A DNA stretch of 64,000 bases from Diplocloster agilis (GTDB lineage: Bacteria; Bacillota; Clostridia; Lachnospirales; Lachnospiraceae): positions 124,001 to 188,000 of the forward strand of contig NZ_JAHQCW010000004.1 in the NCBI RefSeq assembly GCF_019042275.1. Direction: 5' to 3'. The position numbers and the translations under genes were made by a program. The notes beneath the pieces are model-generated. The model was not told the DNA's origin, made no database searches, and was given only the letters and a program-made list of their open reading frames with translations. The first letter of the stretch is position 1. Each line of letters opens with the position of its first letter. Positions 45,348 through 56,100 of this stretch are shown in pieces.

Positions 45348-48300
45348 TCAAAGCCACTTTTCCAGCAGCCGGTGAAGCTGGTCTAAATCAAGGGGCTTAG
45401 CCAGATGCCCGTTCATGCCCGCGTCTTTTGTCTTTTGACGGTCGTCCGCGAAGGCGTTGGCTGTCATGGCGATGATCGGAAGTGTTTTTACATCCTCCCG
45501 GGGCAGCGCGCGGATTCGTTCAGCCGCCGTGCAGCCGTCCATGACCGGCATCTGCATGTCCATAAATATCAGATCATAAGTGTCGGCTGGAGAATCCTTT
45601 ATCCGCTCCACCGCCTCCCTGCCGTTTACCGCCGTGTCAATCACGGCGCCTGTCTCCGACAAAATTTCCACGGCGATCTCCCGATTCATAGCGTTGTCTT
45701 CTACCAGAAGAATCCGTCTGCCTATGTAAGAGCCGCCCATTAACGGCCTGGTTTCCGGTTTCTCTTCCGGGACGGCGCCTCTTACAAACCGCTTCAGCTC
45801 ATACACGAGCCGGGAACGGAACAAGGGCTTCGTAATAAAACCGTTGGCGCCGGCCTGCTTGGCGGTATCCATCTGCTCGGACATATCGTAGGCCGAAAGC
45901 ATGAGGATGGGCAGGCCGTCTCCGACCTTCTCCCGGATGAGCCAGGCTGTCTCCACACCGTCCAGCCCCGGCATCCGGTAGTCCAGGATAACCGCGAAAT
46001 AATCCCGGCCGTTGGCATGAGCCTCCTCCACCTTTGCGACGGCTGTCCGGCCGTCTCTGACCTCTTCCGTTATCATGCGCAGCTCTTTAAGCCGTTCGCA
46101 GGTATTGCGGCTGGTAATCTCGTCGTCGTCCACCACCAGCACCGGCAAACCGGCCAATACATCGTCGCCCACCGCGTCTTCCTCTGCTTTGAGACAGACC
46201 GATACGGTAAACCTGCTGCCTTTCCCATAGGCGCTCTCCGCCCGGATCGTCCCGCCCATCAGTTCCGCAATCTTTTTGCAGATGGACATCCCAAGGCCTG
46301 TGCCCTGCACCGACATGATCTTTACGTCATCCGCCCGTTCAAATGGCTCGAAGACACGGCTTAAGAACTCCGGCTTCATACCGATCCCGTTATCCGATAC
46401 CACGAACTCGTAACGCGCCATGTCCGCCCGGCCGGAAGGCGTCTCGCTTAGCTCCAGGTAAATTCTCCCGCCCTCGGGCGTATATTTTACCGCGTTCGAC
46501 AGCAGATTCAACAGCAGCTGCTGAAGGCGCTGCAGATCGCTGACCACCGTCTCATGGACGATATGCTCAGCGTAGGTTTGGAATTGGAGGCCTTTCTCCT
46601 GGAGCAGCGGCTGTATCATGGTCACCACGTCCTGCACCAGCTCCGCCAGATTCACTTTCTCTTCAGCCAGCAGCATCCGGCCGCTTTCCACTTTGGACAT
46701 ATCCAGCACTTCATTAATCAGGCTCAGCAGAAGATTGTTGGAGACCATGATTTTTTCCGTGCAATCCTTAATCCGCTCCGGGTCTTGTATATGCGTGTCG
46801 ATAATCCTGGCCATACCCTGGATGACATTGAGCGGCGTGCGCAGGTCATGGCTCATGCGGGACAAAAAGTCCGACTTGGCCCGGTTCGCATGCTCCGCCG
46901 CGGTAAGCGCGTCCTGCAGGGCCGTCTTCTGTTCCGTCAGCTGTTTTTGCATTTCCTTCAGCTCGGTAATGTCGGTGACATCGATGAAGACCGTCAGATA
47001 GACCGGGTCGTCGGCAATGGAATCAATACAGGTACAGTGAATCCGAAACCACCGTTCCCGGTCATACCGGTCTTTTATGTGAATCGTCCCTTCAAAGGGT
47101 TCGCCCCGGCGGAAACGGGGGTGATTTTCTTCGATGATAACCCTGCTCTCCGGCTCCAGGGCGGCGTAGACATCAAAGGAATCCAGCCTATCCATATCCA
47201 CATCAAATATTTCCGTGATGCGGTCGCTGGCATCGGCCATGACGATTTTATCCTTGAGAATGCGGTGCTTTACGATAAAGCCCGGGATATTGTCATACGC
47301 AACCGCTTTTTCCTGCTGGATCTGCATCAGATCCGTAACCTCTACCATGGTAGTATAGGCCAGCCTTTTTCCGTCGATATACTCGTCCGTGAAAAAACCA
47401 GTCATTTTAACCCAGCTGGTTGAACCATTTGGAATTTTCAGCGGCACAAAGAGCTCATAGCTCGTTTTTCCCGCCGCGTACATTTCCCTGATCTTATTGT
47501 GGATTTTCTCCCAGCTGTCTTCGTTGGTCCTGAAATATTCGTCGCAGTGGTTGTGAAAGGCGGCCTCATATTCTTCCCTGGAGTATCCGATCAGCTCATA
47601 ATAAAAGTCGTTGGCCCAGACCACCGTAAAATGCTCATCCACCAGATGGCGGCTGACGCTGACCCGCATGGCCTGCATCAGTATCTCCTGCTCATTTTTC
47701 GTCTGGACCAGCTCCGTGACATCGGTCATTACCGTGTACGAGGTGCGGCAGCCGTCAATATATTCGTCTGTGAAATAGCTGAACAGCTTGACCCAGTAGC
47801 TGGAGCCGTCCTCATATTTCATCGGCACAATCAGTTCATACTGATCGCCGCCCTGCGTCAGGACTTCATTCACCTTCTGAGTCAGCATCTCCCAGCCTTC
47901 CGGGTTATTTTTGTAAAATTCGTCGGGATGGTTGTGAAACAAGGTCTCGTATTTTTCTTTTGAGTATCCGATGAGACGGTAGTAATGCTCGTTGGCTCGC
48001 ACGCAGGTATAATGCTCGTCGATGAGGTGCTTGCTGACGCTTACGTTCAAGGCGCTCATAAGCATGTCCTGTTCTTGGGTCAGCTTTTCAAATTCCTGCC
48101 TGGCCTGCATCATCTCGGTCACGTCGGTCAAAGTGGTGTAGGCTACCTGGCAGCCATCGATATACTCGTCGGTAAAGGCTGCCTGCAGCTTGACCCAGTA
48201 AGGTTTCCCGTCGGGATGAATCAGCGGCAGGTAGGCGGAATTGCCCTTTTCTCCTTTGGCCATAGCGTCCGCTACGGACTCCGACAGGAGCCGTAAGCCC

Positions 48301-48536
48301 TCGGGGTTATTATAGAAGTATTCGTCCGGCCGGTTATGGAACCGGGCCTTAAATTCCGTCTGCGGATAGCCTATCAGGTCGTAAAAAAAGCTGTTCGCCC
48401 AGACGAGCGTAAAATGTCCGTCCAGCAGATGCTTACTGACGCCGACATTCAGCAGACGCAGCAGGGTGCTGTATTCATAATCGGCCGCCGCCTGCCTTTC
48501 CAGCTGCTTAGCATTCTCCTCATTCTTATCCAACAT
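45348..48536 (-). CDS. Hybrid sensor histidine kinase with four PAS domains and two receivers
   Basis: This 1062-residue soluble protein has three closely similar PAS repeats of about 130 residues at 20-400 (each with VSKHL/VSRHL, Y(R/E)LIGYS and a FTDEYIDG signature) and a fourth, divergent PAS at 405-535. A HisKA motif, SRMSHDLRTPLNVIQG, lies near 561, followed by an ATPase domain (NLLSNAVKYTPEGG, GTGLGMSICKK). Two receiver domains follow, with phospho-Asp in VILDYRMPG (near 850) and FMDMQMPVMDG (near 992). No DNA-binding output is present. With the GGDEF-EAL gene directly downstream, control of cyclic-di-GMP is a reasonable inference. Confidence 0.93.
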   Translation of the reverse strand: MLDKNEENAKQLERQAAADYEYSTLLRLLNVGVSKHLLDGHFTLVWANSFFYDLIGYPQTEFKARFHNRPDEYFYNNPEGLRLLSESVADAMAKGEKGNSAYLPLIHPDGKPYWVKLQAAFTDEYIDGCQVAYTTLTDVTEMMQARQEFEKLTQEQDMLMSALNVSVSKHLIDEHYTCVRANEHYYRLIGYSKEKYETLFHNHPDEFYKNNPEGWEMLTQKVNEVLTQGGDQYELIVPMKYEDGSSYWVKLFSYFTDEYIDGCRTSYTVMTDVTELVQTKNEQEILMQAMRVSVSRHLVDEHFTVVWANDFYYELIGYSREEYEAAFHNHCDEYFRTNEDSWEKIHNKIREMYAAGKTSYELFVPLKIPNGSTSWVKMTGFFTDEYIDGKRLAYTTMVEVTDLMQIQQEKAVAYDNIPGFIVKHRILKDKIVMADASDRITEIFDVDMDRLDSFDVYAALEPESRVIIEENHPRFRRGEPFEGTIHIKDRYDRERWFRIHCTCIDSIADDPVYLTVFIDVTDITELKEMQKQLTEQKTALQDALTAAEHANRAKSDFLSRMSHDLRTPLNVIQGMARIIDTHIQDPERIKDCTEKIMVSNNLLLSLINEVLDMSKVESGRMLLAEEKVNLAELVQDVVTMIQPLLQEKGLQFQTYAEHIVHETVVSDLQRLQQLLLNLLSNAVKYTPEGGRIYLELSETPSGRADMARYEFVVSDNGIGMKPEFLSRVFEPFERADDVKIMSVQGTGLGMSICKKIAELMGGTIRAESAYGKGSRFTVSVCLKAEEDAVGDDVLAGLPVLVVDDDEITSRNTCERLKELRMITEEVRDGRTAVAKVEEAHANGRDYFAVILDYRMPGLDGVETAWLIREKVGDGLPILMLSAYDMSEQMDTAKQAGANGFITKPLFRSRLVYELKRFVRGAVPEEKPETRPLMGGSYIGRRILLVEDNAMNREIAVEILSETGAVIDTAVNGREAVERIKDSPADTYDLIFMDMQMPVMDGCTAAERIRALPREDVKTLPIIAMTANAFADDRQKTKDAGMNGHLAKPLDLDQLHRLLEKWL

Positions 48537-48612
48537 CTTGCTATAACCTTTCCTTCGGTGTATTCTTTATACTTTTTGTATTCTCTATGCTTTTTTTATT
48601 TTTGCTTTGCTT

Positions 48613-48650
48613 CTTTGTTTTCGCTTTGCTTTTTTGTTTTCGCTTTGCCT
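48613..48650. repeat. 19-bp T-rich tandem repeat in the kinase leader
   Basis: Two copies of a unit (C/T)TTTGTTTTCGCTTTGC lie at 48613-48631 and 48632-48650, with a partial third copy just before. They lie 77 bases upstream of the hybrid-kinase start, within the divergent control region. Confidence 0.6.
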
Positions 48651-48902
48651 CTTTTTACCTTGCTCATTTCTCTATCAGTTTATTATAGCTTGTTTGATTA
48701 GCAAATGCAATAACCATTACATACCGGCCCAAGATCCCGTATTCCCGGCCTGCATTATGGATTTCTGCCTTAATCTGTGCTATACTTAACTCCTAAAAAT
48801 CAGGAAAATAAAAGGCTCAATTTCGGTGTATAGACGGAAACTCAGGGAACTATAAGACGTTAAGAGAAGGTTTCTTGTAAGACCTTAAGAGAGGGAGGAT
48901 GC
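48651..48902. other. Divergent control region between hybrid kinase and GntR-type gene
   Basis: About 250 bases without a gene. A TATACT -10-like element occurs near 48780 for the rightward gene. No strong inverted repeat was recognised. Confidence 0.4.
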
Positions 48903-50327
48903 ATGGTGCAAAATAACAGTATGGCCGATATTATCTATGATTACTTTACATCCCGGATTCTGTTCGGTTATTATCTGTTCGGCGACCGTCTTCCTTCCAT
49001 CAGCGATATCTGCCGGCAGTTCCAGGTCAGCGCCCTCACTGTCCGAACCGCGCTGATCCGGATGCGTGAGGAGGGCTACTTAGAAACCACCGAGCGCAAG
49101 CGCAGTACCGTGATCTACCGCCCGGACGAACAGCAGGAGCAGCGGTACCGGACTGCTTATCTCTCCCGCAAAGAGGGCATGGACGACATATGCCGGAATG
49201 CATATATTATTTTCGACCCCATCGTTCACCGGTATCTGGAAAAGCAAACGGAAGATTCGATCAAACAAATCCGGTCTCAACTGCAAAAGGACAAAAAACA
49301 CCCGGTCAAACAGCTTATCATGTTCTATGCGGAAGTCATGCGGCCGCTGAACAATCCGCTGGCGGTGAATCTGCATTGGGAAATCGTCCGTTATCTTCAG
49401 ACGCCCTACCTTCAGAAATCCGCTAATTTTGAAGATCTGGACGTCGCGTCAAAGCACATGGAGCAGATGTTGCATCCGATCGAAGAGGGGAATACAGAAA
49501 AAGCGCTGGAGATCTCCCAGGCGTTCAGCAAGAATGTCACGCAGATGTTCTTTCGAAGCCTGGCCGGCCTGATCGATACCGAACAGCCGGTGGAGCCGGT
49601 ACCGTTTAAGTGGCAGATTTACAGAGATCACCCGCAGCTATGCTACACGCTGGCCGCTGAGCTGATGAGCCGGATAGATGCGCGGGTCTACAAACAGGAG
49701 GAACTTCTGCCTTCCTGTCAAATGCTTGCGCGGGAATACGGCGTTTCCCTCATCACTATGCGTCGGACGTTGGATCTTTTGAACGAAATCCACGTCACCA
49801 AATCGGAAAATGGCATCGGAACCCGGGTGATTTCCGCAAGGCTTGCCGGCCCGCCCAACTTTTCCCATTTGCAGATCCGGAAAAGCCTTCTCCTGCTGCT
49901 GCAGTCCATGCAGCTTTGCGCCCTGACTTGTAGGAATGTGGCGGTAAATACCTTATCTTCCCTGGACGGCAGGGATTTTCAGGCGCTTGACCAGGAGCTT
50001 AGCCGGCTTGTTAAGGGGGGCATGACCTACCTGACCGCTAAAACCTGCCTTCTGTTCATTGGAACGAACAGCCCCTCCGCCTTCATCCGGGAGGTGTACC
50101 GCCAGCTCTGTCAGCTGCTGCAATGGGGCCACGCCCTGCACCAATTTTCTCAAAAACTGGATGCCGGCAGATTTTACGAGGTACATACCGCGAGGCTTCG
50201 GGAGGCCCTTCGCCGCCGCGATGCAAAGCGCTTCGCCGACGGACTTTCGGAGCTGGTGGAACTCAGCCTCGAGGGGTCCAAAACGATGCTGTTGGAGCTT
50301 GGTTTTCAGGAGGATCAGCTGGTATAG
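48903..50327 (+). CDS. Transcription regulator with two GntR-type winged-helix domains
   Basis: This 474-residue protein has an N-terminal GntR-like winged helix (IISDYF-type start, FGDRLPSISDICRQFQVSAL then TVRTALIRMREEGYLETT). A second winged helix begins near residue 255 (RIDARVYKQEELLPSCQMLA then VSLITMRRTLDLLNEIHV). Each is followed by a helical region of 120-170 residues. Tandem GntR domains in one chain are unusual, and no sugar-binding (UTRA) or aminotransferase effector domain is recognised. It is divergent from the hybrid kinase gene and converges with the small membrane-protein gene at 50335, leaving only 7 bases. Regulatory target unknown. Confidence 0.8.
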   Translation: MVQNNSMADIIYDYFTSRILFGYYLFGDRLPSISDICRQFQVSALTVRTALIRMREEGYLETTERKRSTVIYRPDEQQEQRYRTAYLSRKEGMDDICRNAYIIFDPIVHRYLEKQTEDSIKQIRSQLQKDKKHPVKQLIMFYAEVMRPLNNPLAVNLHWEIVRYLQTPYLQKSANFEDLDVASKHMEQMLHPIEEGNTEKALEISQAFSKNVTQMFFRSLAGLIDTEQPVEPVPFKWQIYRDHPQLCYTLAAELMSRIDARVYKQEELLPSCQMLAREYGVSLITMRRTLDLLNEIHVTKSENGIGTRVISARLAGPPNFSHLQIRKSLLLLLQSMQLCALTCRNVAVNTLSSLDGRDFQALDQELSRLVKGGMTYLTAKTCLLFIGTNSPSAFIREVYRQLCQLLQWGHALHQFSQKLDAGRFYEVHTARLREALRRRDAKRFADGLSELVELSLEGSKTMLLELGFQEDQLV

Positions 50328-50334
50328 GGACAGC

Positions 50335-50763
50335 TTAAGAATGGATATGAGACGGATATAACACTTGTTGGATGTAATCATGAAATTTATGATTGTTCAG
50401 TCCAAGCCAAAAGTATCTTCCATAGACAACATTATCTTCTATATTATAATCTAACTCGCTTTTGATTTTATTGTCCTTATAAATGAAAATATTCAAATGT
50501 TTTTTATCCGTTTCTAGTAAGCTGCTAAATCTGCGCGGATATATGACGGTATCATCTATAATGGAAGCCAACTCATTTTTATCGTCGGTATCGCTAATCA
50601 TTATCGCTCCGGTATTTGTGTCAATTACGATCCAATCATAATCTTTACTTTTTATATTCTGAAAGGGTCTGCAATCTATAGAATAGTTTCCGTAAAGGGT
50701 AGTACCTATGCCTATCATCATCATTATAATGATCCCAATAGAAATTCTAAATTTGATTTTCAT
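50335..50763 (-). CDS. Small membrane-anchored protein of unknown function
   Basis: This protein of about 142 residues has one N-terminal hydrophobic helix (ISIGIIIMMMIGIGTTLY). An extracytoplasmic domain follows with DYDWIVIDTNTGAIMISDTD and a C-terminal YFWLGLNNHKFHDYIQQ. No family recognised. The start at 50763 is preceded by AAGGGGGAGAAAGTT. It is the third gene of the run that begins with the sensor kinase at 52831 and starts 36 bases after the response-regulator gene. It may be an accessory or output component of that signalling system. Confidence 0.7.
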   Translation of the reverse strand: MKIKFRISIGIIIMMMIGIGTTLYGNYSIDCRPFQNIKSKDYDWIVIDTNTGAIMISDTDDKNELASIIDDTVIYPRRFSSLLETDKKHLNIFIYKDNKIKSELDYNIEDNVVYGRYFWLGLNNHKFHDYIQQVLYPSHIHS

Positions 50764-50799
50764 AACTTTCTCCCCCTTCACTATCACGGCAAATTCATC

Positions 50800-51384
50800 T
50801 CATTCGCCGTATTTCGACATGACATGGAGCAGCTCTTTTTGGTTTCTCAAGCCTAATTTTCTAAGGATCGACGTCTTTTGGTTCGATATCGTTTTGGCGG
50901 AGGACTGTATTCCTCCCGTATTCCCCATGATGTATTCCAATACCGACTGTTCCGCCGGAGATAACACCGATAGGACGGCGGCGCGGATCAGGCACTCCTG
51001 AGGGGTATATCCGGTCGCGGTTCCCCGGATTGTCTGTACCAGGGATTCAAACTGGCTTTTGAACACATAACCGGAGGCAAAGCCTTTGACACTGGCATCG
51101 ATCACTAACGCCGGATTCTCAATGGCGGTCAGAATGATTACCTTCGCACCGGTGGAAACTCGTATTTCCCTGGAAGCCTCGATCCCTTCCAGCTCCAGAT
51201 CGGACAGGTTCAGATCCATCAGCACGATGTCCGGCTCGGTTTCCACTGCCAGGCGGACCGCCTCCTGCCTTGTCCCACAGGCTTTTACCACTTGCATATC
51301 TGCTTCTTTATTTATCATTTTCTGGATTAGATACCGAAAATCCTGGTCATCCTCTACCACCAGCACTTTGATCACAGGCGACAC
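50800..51384 (-). CDS. LuxR/NarL-type response regulator
   Basis: This 194-residue protein has a receiver domain (VLVVEDDQDFRYLI, phospho-Asp in DIVLMDLNLSD near residue 56, VFKSQFESL region) and a C-terminal LuxR-type helix-turn-helix (VLSPAEQSVLEYIMGN, then SSAKTISNQKTSILRKLGLR). It overlaps the kinase gene by 38 bases and is its evident partner. Confidence 0.9.
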   Translation of the reverse strand: MSPVIKVLVVEDDQDFRYLIQKMINKEADMQVVKACGTRQEAVRLAVETEPDIVLMDLNLSDLELEGIEASREIRVSTGAKVIILTAIENPALVIDASVKGFASGYVFKSQFESLVQTIRGTATGYTPQECLIRAAVLSVLSPAEQSVLEYIMGNTGGIQSSAKTISNQKTSILRKLGLRNQKELLHVMSKYGE

Positions 51385-52831
51385 GCTTCCACCTTCTTCT
51401 TTTCTTTTTTACTTTTATCGGAAAATACAGGGAAATGCTGCTTCCTTTTCCCGGCTCGCTTGCAATACGGATACATCCGTCATGTTCTTCCATCACATTA
51501 TAACAATAATATAGCCCTAATCCCATGTGGGAATCCATCGCTTTCGTCGTATAGTATGGATCAAACACATTTTCGACCGCTTCTTTCGGAATCCCGCGGC
51601 CGTTATCCGTGACCCGGATCTCCGCTTTTCGCTGCCGGGGATACCGCACATAGGACAGACTTATCTCCCCCTTTTCACTGATCGCTTCATAGGCATTGCG
51701 GATCAGATTGTTCAGGACCTCTATCAGATGCGCCCGGTCGCAGAGAAGCGGGGTATCGTCACATGCTGCGATACCGATTGTAATTTCCTTATTATGGAAT
51801 TTCTTCTGTTCCTCCATACACTGCCGGAACACCTCCGCTATATCACACTCCGACAGATGCACGACAATCTGATCGGAATAGATCTTCGTCCGGTTGATAA
51901 ATTCTTCCAGATGGTTGACCGAACGTTCCACAATCTTCAGGATGTCCTCTTTTTCCTCGGATTCCTGTACCTGAAGCAGCTGCACACACCACCGGATTTT
52001 GGAAACCTCATTTTTCAGCGCATGTCCTACGTACTGGGCATTTTTCTGTATAATCATGGAATCGCCGGTCCAGTCGTAGGTCTCCCGCCGCAGTCTGGTC
52101 CCCCAGATCCCGTCCCGGAACACATGGTAAAGATAATAAATCATCAATATCAGGATAATCAGCATATTCCCCTGCCATGCCTTAAAGTACTTATGCAATC
52201 CCAGGATATGAATAGCAAACGCACTGATCAGCCAGTACCAGATCGGCAGCAGAATAATGACTGCCACCATCTTCCTCTGCCGGTAGCGGTTACTCAACCG
52301 CTCCGCCAGCAGAGTTCTGACGATCATAAAGGTGCTCAGGATACCGTAGCTCCAATTGTAAACGGCAACCGAAATATAATATTCCGGCACCTGAAGCTGA
52401 TAATATCTGGTTCTGGTATAAGGGCAAAAAACCGCGTATACCGCGCAAGGCACAAAGACCAGGACTTGCGCCCAGCGGAATAACCTGGGATGGCGTTCAT
52501 CCAGATGGCAGAAATGAAAACTAAATACCATGACCGCAGGCATGGCAAAATAGTACAGCATAGCTGTGAACACGGAATAAACTGATAGGGAAAAAGATTC
52601 GGTCATCCATGGAACCTGTTTCGACATCAAGTACGGATTCAGAGTAAAATAAAGATATTCCTTGAATACACCCATACTGAAAAACATTCCGCTCAGAAAG
52701 CACCAGAAGTTCAGCTTGTTTTTTACATTCGACAAATAGATCAAAATGAACAGGATCCAAATCAGAAGTGTAAACACCAGTAAAAATTCACCTGGCAGTC
52801 CCTGAGGCGCATGCTCCGTATTTTGCAACAT
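51347..52831 (-). CDS. Multi-membrane-helix sensor histidine kinase
   Basis: This 494-residue protein has about seven N-terminal membrane helices (residues about 12-240). A histidine motif, YVGHALKNEVSKIRW, lies near residue 272, and an ATPase domain carries NLIRNAYEAI, VTDNGRGIPKE and GLGLYYCYNVM. This resembles the 7TM-type kinases that sense ligands within or near the membrane. It ends in a basic KVKKKRRRWKR tail where the regulator gene begins. The stimulus is unknown. Confidence 0.88.
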   Translation of the reverse strand: MLQNTEHAPQGLPGEFLLVFTLLIWILFILIYLSNVKNKLNFWCFLSGMFFSMGVFKEYLYFTLNPYLMSKQVPWMTESFSLSVYSVFTAMLYYFAMPAVMVFSFHFCHLDERHPRLFRWAQVLVFVPCAVYAVFCPYTRTRYYQLQVPEYYISVAVYNWSYGILSTFMIVRTLLAERLSNRYRQRKMVAVIILLPIWYWLISAFAIHILGLHKYFKAWQGNMLIILILMIYYLYHVFRDGIWGTRLRRETYDWTGDSMIIQKNAQYVGHALKNEVSKIRWCVQLLQVQESEEKEDILKIVERSVNHLEEFINRTKIYSDQIVVHLSECDIAEVFRQCMEEQKKFHNKEITIGIAACDDTPLLCDRAHLIEVLNNLIRNAYEAISEKGEISLSYVRYPRQRKAEIRVTDNGRGIPKEAVENVFDPYYTTKAMDSHMGLGLYYCYNVMEEHDGCIRIASEPGKGSSISLYFPIKVKKKRRRWKRVACDQSAGGRG

Positions 52832-52955
52832 CTCCCTGACCGTCCCCTTTCACCGTTGTCTGAAACCTACTATTCCCAAGTGCCCTTTTTAAAATTATAT
52901 CACTTTTATATGTCTTAGCTTCCTAAAATTTATGGGAATTTCTATCAATAAAATA

Positions 52956-53030
52956 GCTGCCGCAGGAGGCGCGGCCATGGGCCGTCCGGTCGGAAATCCC
53001 ACCGGACAGCCTGCCGCCTTCTGCAACAGC
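52956..53030 (-). terminator. Branched terminator after the giant LRR protein gene
   Basis: On the minus strand GCTGTTGCAGAAGGCG (53030-53015) pairs, with G-U pairs, with CGCCTCCTGCGGCAGC (52971-52956) and is followed by TATTTTATT. An inner 7-bp perfect stem GTCCGGT/ACCGGAC (52984-52990, 53001-53007) sits in the loop. It lies about 95 bases downstream of the giant gene stop. Confidence 0.65.
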
Positions 53031-53125
53031 CTCTCGTAAGCTTTGTATTTACCGTTTCAGCCTGTATTTATTTCTCATTTGTCCGTACTGCTTACTTATA
53101 TGTCTGTAATGGTATGTTTCACCGA

Positions 53126-56100
53126 CTAGCTTTGTTTCCTTCTGCGTCTCACCAGTATAGTAACGGCTGCAGCCGCCGCGCAAAGCGCCAACAATATCAA
53201 CGGTACCAAAGGAGCGTGATCCCCGGTCTGTCCGCCGGCAATCTTCGAATCCTCTCCGGTGCGGTTCCCGCCTGAGCCTGTATCAGAGGAATCCGGCCGG
53301 TTCGGTTTCACCGTCGGCCCAGGAGTAGCAGTGGGGACAGGTTTGGCGGTGGGTGAAGGTTCGCCGGTCGGCACAGGGCTGGCCGTAGGTTCCGGCGTCG
53401 GTTGCGGAGTGGGCGTAGGCTTCGGCTCCTCTTTTGGAACCACCGTAATCTTAACGGGCATCACCAGATATCCGTGCTCAGCGTCCCATCCTTCTAATGT
53501 ACTATAGTCAGTGGGGTCATCGGGGGCAGGGGTGAAAATCGCGTCATATTCATTCTCCCCTTCTTCCAGCTTCTGGTCAGGATGAAGCCACGTCCAGTGA
53601 TCCGGCAGCGTGACAGTATTCAGCGCAGCTCCGGGGGCCGCAGGCACTTTCGGAATCTCGGGAGCCTTGACTCCCTCCAGGAATCTGGCCTCCAGATAGA
53701 TATTTTCAAGGACGACAAATCCATACTCCGGTTCCCCCGAAACTTTCCGGCCGTCTACATACCAGCCATAGAATCCGTTCCCGGAATCCGGCATGGCCTG
53801 CAGCATAGCGTATTCCCCTTTGGTGTATTGTCCTTCTCCCAATGCCGTCCCGCCGCCCACTTCGGTCAGCGCCACACGCAGCTGAGCCAGGGTATCGCCT
53901 TTTAATTCCTCATCCGCTTCCTTAAGGGGCTTCTGGTCGGCGGATCTTAGCGCATAATTTTTTATCTGAGTTCCAAGCTCTTCATTCACGTCGCCATACA
54001 TGATTTTCCCCGGCTCGATTGGTACGTCATAAAAGTTTACCTGCCGCAGCTTATCGCCGTTTGCACTGTACTCACTGAGGGTGTAGGTCATCGTCCCGCT
54101 TCCGTTACCCGCAAGCTTCAGCTGATAGGCCTGGGAACAGGGTAGGTACAGAATCTTCGAATCCCCCAGTACCATGGCGGTGATATCACTGCTGATGGTT
54201 GGATCGACGGTATTGTTCACGATTTTTCCAATCAGGTTTCCCTGTCCGTCATATACCTCCACATCCACAGGACAGTTGACCGCAGCCACCTTGAAGGCCG
54301 GTCTGGTTCCAAAATCCATCGCCTGCGGATGCTCTGTGTGCATCCAGGCCAGATAGGTTTCTACCGCGTGTGCATAGGACACGGATTTCTGCCATTTAGG
54401 ATCTATCCCCAGAGTCATGTACGCAAGGATATTGCCGATATCATGGGAGGTAACCGGGCCTTTGTTATAGATGGCGCCGGCAGCCTTTATAAACAGGGAT
54501 GCGGTTAGCGGCGACAACGTAAGCTTCGACAGATTCAGAAGCTTTCCAAACTCCGCGGAGCCGATGGTCTTAGACTCATATTCGCCGGAGTTTTTTGCTC
54601 CGATCGTCAGAAGCCAGGTCATCAGGCGCACGCCGGCAGGGTCCTGCTCCTCAAACGCCACTTTCGTATAAGTCTGAAAATATCCCGCGACCAGCGATAT
54701 ATCCTGCTGATAAGCGGCGCTCCCCTTTTTCGGGAAAGACAGGGTAAGTCCGTATTTGTCAAATCCCCAATCATAGGGCGGGACATACGTTACAAAATCA
54801 GCGTCGTTCAGGATGTTGAAAATATTGTGGTAGCGGTTATCATGTACCCCGGGCTGCGTTGTGACATTTGGAGTGGCAAAGGTGTAAGCATAAATATTTT
54901 CAGCCGCCGCATATTTTTCACTGCCGTCCAGATCTGCGGCCAGCAGGTTTGCCGTAGCCGCTCCCCGGCTGTGACCGGTTATCAAAAGCTTGGTCTGGTC
55001 TTTTGGAATCTCCCGTTCACTCATATACTGATTCAAACGCATCATGACGTCCGTGTAGGAATTACGGAAGCTGTAATGTTCGGTCCCTGTGCCGATGTTA
55101 AAGTTTCCGTACCATTCCTCCCCCACCGTTCCCCGGATGACAATTGCCACGATCGTATACACCTGATCCTCTATAAAAATCTTCTTCGTCGCAAAGACGT
55201 TGGCCACACTATCCCGGTTCACCGTGGACTGATTTTCCTGCGTATCTGAGGCGCTAAAATTGTAACCCCTGATGTCCGAGAATCCGATATTCAAAAGTCC
55301 CTCTTTGATATCGCCGTACCGGTATACGGAAGAGCTTAACGCCAGCGCCAGAGTAGCCACGCCCTGGTCATATTGATAAGAATTTTTAGTAAAGCCGTCT
55401 TTGTAATAGCTCCAGTAGCTGGGCTCATTCCCGGTCAGCACCTTCGAGACAGCCACGGTGGAACGGAAGGGAATCGTTCCTGTATTCGCCCGCTGCGTCA
55501 CTTCCAGTTTCTTATCCGAATCTATCTGTGTATGGACATCAGAAGACAGGGCGATCCGGAAGGTCACATCTGGAAGGGAATCGGAGGGTTCCACAAAGAT
55601 CGGATACAGATCGATCTTCTTGGGCTCACTGATCTCCCCCACCTTCAGGGACGGAATCGAATATTCATACGTATCCTTTCGCTTATAAGGTTCGAAGCTG
55701 AATCCTTCCGGCGCTTCGATCTTTACCTTCACGTTGGTTGCGTCCTTTGCATTTCCCTCCACGGTACGCTTATTCGTTACCGCAGCATACATGTGAAGAC
55801 AATCATAGTCCGTGTCATCCTCCTCTTCCTTTTCAAATTGGAAACTTCCCTGGGAAAAGACCAGACTCTTAACTTCCTTTTTCAGATCCTCATCCCCGTA
55901 GAATTTCAGGGAAGCCTCCAGCTCTGATTTTCCCGGAAAATCATCCGGTTTAAACTCGATTTTCGGGATCAACCCGCTGCCGCATACCAGAACCATCTGA
56001 CGAAGCACCATCTCCACGCCGTCCTTCAAGTTGTCAAAATGCATGGTGGTGTCATATTGGAAGCTCACGGATTCTCCCGGCTTTATGGTCTCCTTGTCGA

